5,542 bases of DNA from Erysipelotrichaceae bacterium (lineage in GTDB: Bacteria > Bacillota_I > Bacilli_A > Erysipelotrichales > Erysipelotrichaceae): positions 1 through 5,542 of the forward strand of contig JAFWFB010000158.1 of the NCBI GenBank assembly GCA_017512625.1, in the 5' to 3' direction. Positions within the stretch are counted from its first letter, which is position 1; each line of letters opens with the position of its first letter. The position numbers and the translations under genes are program-made. The notes under the pieces were generated by a model. That model was given only the letters and a program-made list of their open reading frames with translations. It did not search any database and was not told the DNA's origin. This document shows positions 1 through 5,542 of the stretch, one piece after another.

Positions 1-1
1 C

Positions 2-1531
2 ATCGACCCTTTTCATCAGATTAGGGATCGTTTCGTATTGCAGACGGGCAGCTGTCTCGTATTCGGCGTTGTTTTTGGCGTTCATCAGATCGATCTTGGC
101 CTGATCGATCTCTTCCTTGATCTTCTTGGCTTCGTTAAGCTGTTCCTTTTCCTTGGACCAGACTTCATACATCTGATCCTTGTGGTTCTTTAAAAGCTCC
201 AGTTCGCTTTCGATCTCTCTTTTCCTCTTAAGGATCTTTTCATCGGTCTCATCCTTAAGGGAAGCATCTTCGATCTCCAGCTGCTTGATACGTCTGATCA
301 GATCGTCCAGCTCATCAGGCAGAGAATCGATCATTACCCTGGTAGCTGCAGCCGCTTCATCGATCAGGTCGATCGCCTTATCAGGCAGATATCTGTCGGT
401 AATGTATCTTGAAGACAGCTTTACAGCAGCAACGATAGCCTCATCCTTGATGGTCACACCATGATGGGACTCATAACGTTCCTTGATTCCTCTTAGAATC
501 GATATGGTCTGTTCTTCAGTCGGCTCATCAACGATGATCTTCTGGAAACGACGCTCCAAAGCCTTATCCTTTTCGATATATTCACGATATTCATCAAACG
601 TCGTCGATCCAATGCATTTAAGTTCACCCCTGGCAAGCATCGGCTTTAACAGGTTGGCAGCATCCATGGCTCCTTCCGTCTTTCCGGCACCGACCAGATT
701 GTGGATCTCATCGATAAACAGAATGACTTCGTTATCTCTTTCCTTGATCTCGTTTAATACCGCCTTAAGACGTTCCTCGAATTCACCACGGAATTTTGCT
801 CCCGCGATCAGTGAACCCATGTCCAGTTCGATAAGTACCTTATCCTTTAAGGACAGTGGCACATCGCCATTGCAGATCCTGATGGCCAGTCCTTCGACGA
901 TGGCTGTCTTACCGACACCGGCGGCACCGATCAGACAAGGATTGTTTTTGGTCTTACGGGAGAGGATCTCAATGATCCTTCGAATCTCTTCATCACGGCC
1001 GATGACCGGATCGATCTTGCCCTTTTTGACTTCCTCGATCAGATTGCGGCCATACTTTTCCAAAGCATTCATGTTGTTTTCTGAACTTACATCATTCATC
1101 TTACGGTCCCCCCTTTCCTTTAATTCTTTATTCAATAATTGATCACGGTCTAGATCAAGCAGCTTAACGATGGCCTTGGCACTGATATCATCGCAAAACA
1201 GACATTCGATCAGCAGCAATACCGCTGAAAGATATTCATCACCGCGCTGTTTCTGAAGCTCCAAGGCACTGCGGTAAGCTTTGGTAAGATCCCTGCTTAG
1301 TACCGGCTCGCCTTCACTATTTGATTTAGACAGAGATTTGAGACGTTTATCAAGGATCTCGTTGACCGGTTCCGGATTTTTGATATTCAGGAATCTGGCC
1401 ATATCTTCATCTCTTAAAAAGATCTTCAGTATATGGGATATGGTGACTTCACTGTTGCCTAACTCCTTGGTCAACATTATCGTCTTGAGCAAGAGGTCTA
1501 GCAGCTTTTCGGTCATTTTCTCTAAATTCAT
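2..1531 (-). CDS. clpB: ClpB disaggregase (Hsp100), 5' part, runs off the left edge
   Basis: ClpB is a hexameric AAA+ disaggregase that threads aggregated proteins through its pore and works with DnaK. The frame is open without a break from Met at 1531 to the left edge (510 of roughly 860 residues). Residues 1-144 form the Clp N domain. NBD1 follows: Walker A GAAGVGKT (202-209), pore loop KFRG (Phe247), Walker B with Asp274-Glu275, sensor-type GSTT, and arginine fingers Arg327-Arg328 in ERRF. From about residue 405 a long charged helical M domain begins, ending near LQYETIP (Tyr499). The M domain separates it from ClpA, ClpC and ClpE. NBD2 lies beyond the window. Two ATGs are adjacent; the second (1531) sits 5 bases after AGGAGG and the first only 2, so the second is preferred. 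Oddities are the Walker A (family usually GEPGVGKT), Phe for Tyr in the pore loop, and a possible internal start at Met145. Confidence 0.96.
   Translation of the reverse strand, partial: MNLEKMTEKLLDLLLKTIMLTKELGNSEVTISHILKIFLRDEDMARFLNIKNPEPVNEILDKRLKSLSKSNSEGEPVLSRDLTKAYRSALELQKQRGDEYLSAVLLLIECLFCDDISAKAIVKLLDLDRDQLLNKELKERGDRKMNDVSSENNMNALEKYGRNLIEEVKKGKIDPVIGRDEEIRRIIEILSRKTKNNPCLIGAAGVGKTAIVEGLAIRICNGDVPLSLKDKVLIELDMGSLIAGAKFRGEFEERLKAVLNEIKERDNEVILFIDEIHNLVGAGKTEGAMDAANLLKPMLARGELKCIGSTTFDEYREYIEKDKALERRFQKIIVDEPTEEQTISILRGIKERYESHHGVTIKDEAIVAAVKLSSRYITDRYLPDKAIDLIDEAAAATRVMIDSLPDELDDLIRRIKQLEIEDASLKDETDEKILKRKREIESELELLKNHKDQMYEVWSKEKEQLNEAKKIKEEIDQAKIDLMNAKNNAEYETAARLQYETIPNLMKRVD
1108..1120 (-). 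promoter_or_regulatory. Possible internal ribosome binding site for N-terminally truncated ClpB
   Basis: On the minus strand a purine run, AAGGAAAGGGGGG, lies 8 bases before an in-frame ATG (1099-1097, Met145 of ClpB). The G run can pair with the anti-Shine-Dalgarno CCUCC with one G-U wobble. Met145 falls between the N domain and NBD1. In E. coli ClpB a second start at codon 149 yields the short ClpB isoform, so the position agrees closely. Translation from here is an inference; the purine run also encodes Lys-Glu-Arg-Gly and could be incidental. Confidence 0.45.
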
Positions 1532-1536
1532 CATAA

Positions 1537-1542
1537 CCTCCT
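1537..1542 (-). promoter_or_regulatory. clpB ribosome binding site, abutting a CIRCE-like operator
   Basis: AGGAGG on the minus strand lies 5 bases before ATG at 1531 and 2 bases before ATG at 1534. The spacing decides for the downstream ATG. The first two bases of this site are also the last bases of the right arm of the CIRCE-like dyad, so HrcA bound there would cover the ribosome binding region at the DNA level. Confidence 0.85.
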
Positions 1543-1567
1543 GGCACTTCAGTTAAATGAGTGCTAA
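1541..1567 (-). promoter_or_regulatory. CIRCE-like HrcA operator in front of clpB
   Basis: The minus strand reads TTAGCACTC-N9-AAGTGCCAG. The consensus CIRCE is TTAGCACTC-N9-GAGTGCTAA, the binding site of HrcA. The left arm matches 9 of 9, the spacer is exactly 9, and the right arm matches 6 of 9 with its AGTGC core intact. The last mismatch (G for A) falls on the clpB Shine-Dalgarno sequence, which may explain the degenerate arm. It lies 10 bases before the clpB start, and hrcA is in the same operon. I see no convincing -35/-10 pair in the gap, so it may act on a weak local promoter or as a block to read-through from dnaJ. Confidence 0.8.
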
Positions 1568-1579
1568 CAAAGGGTCTTT

Positions 1580-1609
1580 TTTTAAGTAGAAGTTTCCTTC
1601 TACTTAAAA
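1580..1609 (-). other. Perfect 13-bp hairpin with GAAA loop spanning the dnaJ stop codon
   Basis: The arms 1580-1592 and 1597-1609 are exact reverse complements separated by 4 bases. In the minus-strand RNA the loop is GAAA closed by a G-C pair, a GNRA tetraloop. The dnaJ stop TAG (1602-1600) is in the 5' arm. The stem is followed by As, not Ts, so it is not a standard intrinsic terminator in the operon direction. A role in mRNA 3'-end protection or processing between dnaJ and clpB is possible; this is inference. Confidence 0.7.
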
Positions 1610-2727
1610 GCTTTCTTGAAGCGTTCAAAGACGCTTTCCTTTTCATCGATATTCCGGATCTTCTGATAGAGTTCCTTTTCTTCCCGTTTGAGCTTGGTCG
1701 GGATCACTACATCGATGATGACATACTGGTCACCGATCTGGCCGGAACGAAGATCCTTGATACCGTATTCCTTAAGACGGTATCTTTGTCCAGGCTGGGT
1801 GCCCGGATTGATCTTCATCTCAACATCGCCCCGGACGGTCGGAATATCAACGTTGGTACCGATCGTAGCATCAACAGCACTGATCGGTACATTGATATAG
1901 ATATCATTTCCCTGACGTTTGAAGTATTTATGATCTCTTACCAGGATCTCGATATACAGATCACCATTAGGTCCGCCATTATAGCCGCGTTCACCATTGC
2001 CGGCGATCCTTATCTGCTGGCCAGATGAGATACCTTCAGGGATCTTGACGTCGATCTCGACTTTCTTATGGATATAACCTTCGCCATTGCAATCAGGGCA
2101 ACGGTGCAAGATCTTCTTACCGGTACCGTTACAATCCGGACAGACGGACTGGGATTGCATCATGCCAAAGACAGTTCTTCGCTGAGTCATGACACTTCCC
2201 CTGCCGCCGCAGGTCGGACAGGTCGAAATATCGGAAGCTGATTTGGCACCGGTACCATTGCAGGTCGGACACTGTTTATCGACATCCACCTTGATGGTCC
2301 TTTCCGTGCCATATACCGCATCCAGGAAATCGATGGTCATCGTCATGTAGGTATCCCGGCCCTTGACAGGTGAGGTTCTGGATGAACGGGACCTTCTGCT
2401 TCCGAAAGATCCGAAACCGAAATCACTGAAACCGCCACCCAAGAACGAATTGAAGATATCATTCAGATCATCACTGGAGAAGTTGGTATTGTAACCGGCA
2501 TTATTAAGGCCGTCTTTACCATACTGGTCGTAGGTAGCCTTCTTTTGCGGATCGCTTAAAATACTGTATGCTTCATTGACTTCCTTGAACTTCTCTTCAG
2601 CATCAGGCGCTTTATTCACATCCGGGTGGTATTTCTTTGCTAAGGTACGGTAGGCCTTTTTGATCTGGTCTTCCGTAGCGTTGCGGTCAATACCTAATAT
2701 TTCATAATAATCTCTATTGGTTGCCAT
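1600..2727 (-). CDS. dnaJ: DnaJ (Hsp40) co-chaperone, complete
   Basis: DnaJ binds unfolded clients, hands them to DnaK and stimulates its ATPase in the cytoplasm. At 375 residues it is of normal length for a class A J protein. The order is: J domain (about 5-70) with the HPD motif at 34-36 after KKY; a Gly/Phe-rich region (about 74-110) with DIF at 90-92; a Ser/Arg-rich stretch (110-120); then the zinc domain with four CxxCxGxG repeats (Cys153/156, 170/173, 196/199, 210/213), giving two Zn sites; and C-terminal client-binding barrels (about 221-345) with GDQYVII near 332-338. All key residues are present. The ATG at 2727 follows GAAGGG by 5 bases. It lies 45 bases after the dnaK stop, beyond a hairpin, and its own stop is buried in a second hairpin. 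Confidence 0.98.
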   Translation of the reverse strand: MATNRDYYEILGIDRNATEDQIKKAYRTLAKKYHPDVNKAPDAEEKFKEVNEAYSILSDPQKKATYDQYGKDGLNNAGYNTNFSSDDLNDIFNSFLGGGFSDFGFGSFGSRRSRSSRTSPVKGRDTYMTMTIDFLDAVYGTERTIKVDVDKQCPTCNGTGAKSASDISTCPTCGGRGSVMTQRRTVFGMMQSQSVCPDCNGTGKKILHRCPDCNGEGYIHKKVEIDVKIPEGISSGQQIRIAGNGERGYNGGPNGDLYIEILVRDHKYFKRQGNDIYINVPISAVDATIGTNVDIPTVRGDVEMKINPGTQPGQRYRLKEYGIKDLRSGQIGDQYVIIDVVIPTKLKREEKELYQKIRNIDEKESVFERFKKAFK

Positions 2728-2732
2728 AAATT

Positions 2733-2738
2733 CCCTTC
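2733..2738 (-). promoter_or_regulatory. dnaJ ribosome binding site
   Basis: GAAGGG on the minus strand lies 5 bases before the dnaJ ATG. It is weaker than the dnaK and clpB sites (AAGGAGG, AGGAGG), which fits lower DnaJ than DnaK output. It directly follows the T run of the upstream hairpin. Confidence 0.7.
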
Positions 2739-2770
2739 AAAAGTTTAGGAAGCTTAGAAGCTTCCTAAAC
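2739..2770 (-). terminator. dnaK-dnaJ intergenic hairpin, possible partial terminator
   Basis: The arms 2758-2770 and 2743-2755 are a perfect 13-base inverted repeat separated by only 2 bases; in RNA this is realistically a 12-bp stem with a UCUA loop. On the minus strand it is followed by TTTT and then GAAGGG. It starts 2 bases after the dnaK stop codon. The U run is short, so complete termination is unlikely. A leaky terminator or a 3'-end stabiliser that gives more dnaK than dnaJ message is plausible. Confidence 0.6.
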
Positions 2771-2772
2771 GA

Positions 2773-5178
<2,406 letters not shown>

Positions 5179-5179
<1 letters not shown>

Positions 5180-5542
5180 CACTTGTCTCCAAACGCTTTA
5201 TCCACTTCCTCAGATACGTAGTGCAGCAGGCCGGCTATCTTGTCATATTGCATACGGCTCGGTCCCACGACCATGATGCTGGCTTCCTCGTTCTTGCTGA
5301 TCTTGACCTTGTTGGACAGGATCGCAACATCATCATCGATCCAGGTAACTCTGGTACCATCCGGATCATTGACCTGAAGCTCATACTTGCCATCACGGAT
5401 CTGATTCCAGATGGAATCATCTGCCAGCAGCTTGGTCAGCTTCTTAAGCTTTTCTACATCAGCGTATTCCGGCTGATAAATGATATTGTTGTCGGTAAAG
5501 TAGACATTCTCGGAAGCAAAGCGGACAAAGGCACTGGCGAAA
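5179..5542 (-). CDS. hrcA: HrcA heat-shock repressor, C-terminal 120 residues, runs off the right edge
   Basis: HrcA is the dimeric repressor that binds CIRCE operators of chaperone genes and loses activity on heat shock when GroEL is titrated away. Only the C-terminal third is present; the winged-helix DNA-binding domain lies outside the window (family length about 340). The visible part contains NNIIYQPEYADVEKLKKL (18-35 of the fragment), matching the region that often reads as a short leader plus PEF/PEY, and IMVVGPSRMQYDKIAGLLHY (89-108), the conserved family IGPTRMDY motif near the C terminus. The frame is open to the TGA at 5181-5179, which overlaps the grpE ATG. The CIRCE-like site before clpB is a likely target of this protein within the same operon. 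Confidence 0.95.

Noticed and set aside
1108..1113. Run of six Cs in clpB as a possible frameshift
   Set aside because: The clpB frame is continuous and family-like on both sides of the run, from the N domain into NBD1.
180..1556. Plus-strand open frames opposite clpB (180-464, 483-1142, 1281-1556)
   Set aside because: They are rich in Ser/Leu/Ile runs expected from the complement of Glu/Lys/Asp-rich coding sequence, have no recognisable domains, and lie fully opposite a clear clpB frame.
1580..1609. The dnaJ-clpB hairpin as an intrinsic terminator
   Set aside because: On the minus strand the stem is followed by an A run and GACCC, with no T tract, and on the plus strand there is no gene to terminate.
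1568..1640. A sigma-A promoter for clpB
   Set aside because: The best -35-like word (TTGAAC at the dnaJ end) has no acceptable -10 at 16-18 bases, and the T/A-rich word within the CIRCE spacer has no -35. I could not support a call.
1449..1646. Minus-strand 65-codon frame across the dnaJ-clpB junction
   Set aside because: It overlaps the dnaJ end and clpB start in another frame and reads through the hairpin and CIRCE-like site; no ribosome binding site or family match.
1561..2028. Plus-strand open frames opposite dnaJ (1561-2028, 1688-1900)
   Set aside because: They are antisense to a complete dnaJ with all motifs, have no ribosome binding site of note, and resemble no family.
5235..5420. 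Minus-strand 61-codon frame inside the hrcA region
   Set aside because: Out of frame with the HrcA C terminus, which carries the family motif VVGPSRMQY; the 61-codon frame is Ser/Arg/Met-rich and unlike any family.

Overview
The window is one minus-strand heat-shock chaperone operon, read from right to left: hrcA (3' end only), grpE, dnaK, dnaJ and clpB (5' part only). All five reading frames run the same way, and about 97% of the window is coding. No tRNA, rRNA, CRISPR array, insertion sequence or attachment site is visible.

The organism is probably a low-to-mid GC Gram-positive bacterium (Firmicutes/Bacillota). The reasons are the hrcA-grpE-dnaK-dnaJ order, the short Gram-positive form of the DnaK ATPase domain, the strong AGGAGG-type ribosome binding sites and a CIRCE-type (HrcA-binding) dyad. 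Finding clpB directly behind dnaJ, with an HrcA-type rather than CtsR-type operator in front of it, recalls Erysipelotrichia and the mollicute relatives. That placement is an inference with modest confidence. TGA is used as a stop (hrcA) and Trp is TGG, so the genetic code is standard.

Layout from right to left. 5542-5179 is the HrcA C-terminal 120 residues. Its stop overlaps the grpE start (5179). dnaK follows 19 bases after the grpE stop, behind a strong Shine-Dalgarno site. A 45-base gap (2728-2772) holds a 13-bp hairpin followed by four Ts, then the dnaJ ribosome binding site. The dnaJ stop codon lies inside a second perfect 13-bp hairpin (1580-1609) with a GAAA loop. The 68-base dnaJ-clpB gap then carries a CIRCE-like dyad (1541-1567) running into the clpB Shine-Dalgarno site. 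clpB continues to the left edge and is cut in the middle (M) domain after residue 510.

The products form one machine. DnaJ delivers unfolded clients to DnaK and stimulates its ATPase, GrpE exchanges nucleotide, and ClpB extracts polypeptides from aggregates and works with DnaK. HrcA represses the set through CIRCE and is itself kept folded by GroEL in characterised species. The main CIRCE and promoter of the operon would lie upstream of hrcA, outside the window.

The points most worth a second look are: the CIRCE-like operator merged with the clpB ribosome binding site; a Gly at DnaK position 175, where the family has a near-invariant catalytic Asp; a well-placed internal start in clpB at Met145 that would give an N-domain-less ClpB; and the two intergenic hairpins. 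I see no wholly new gene system here.
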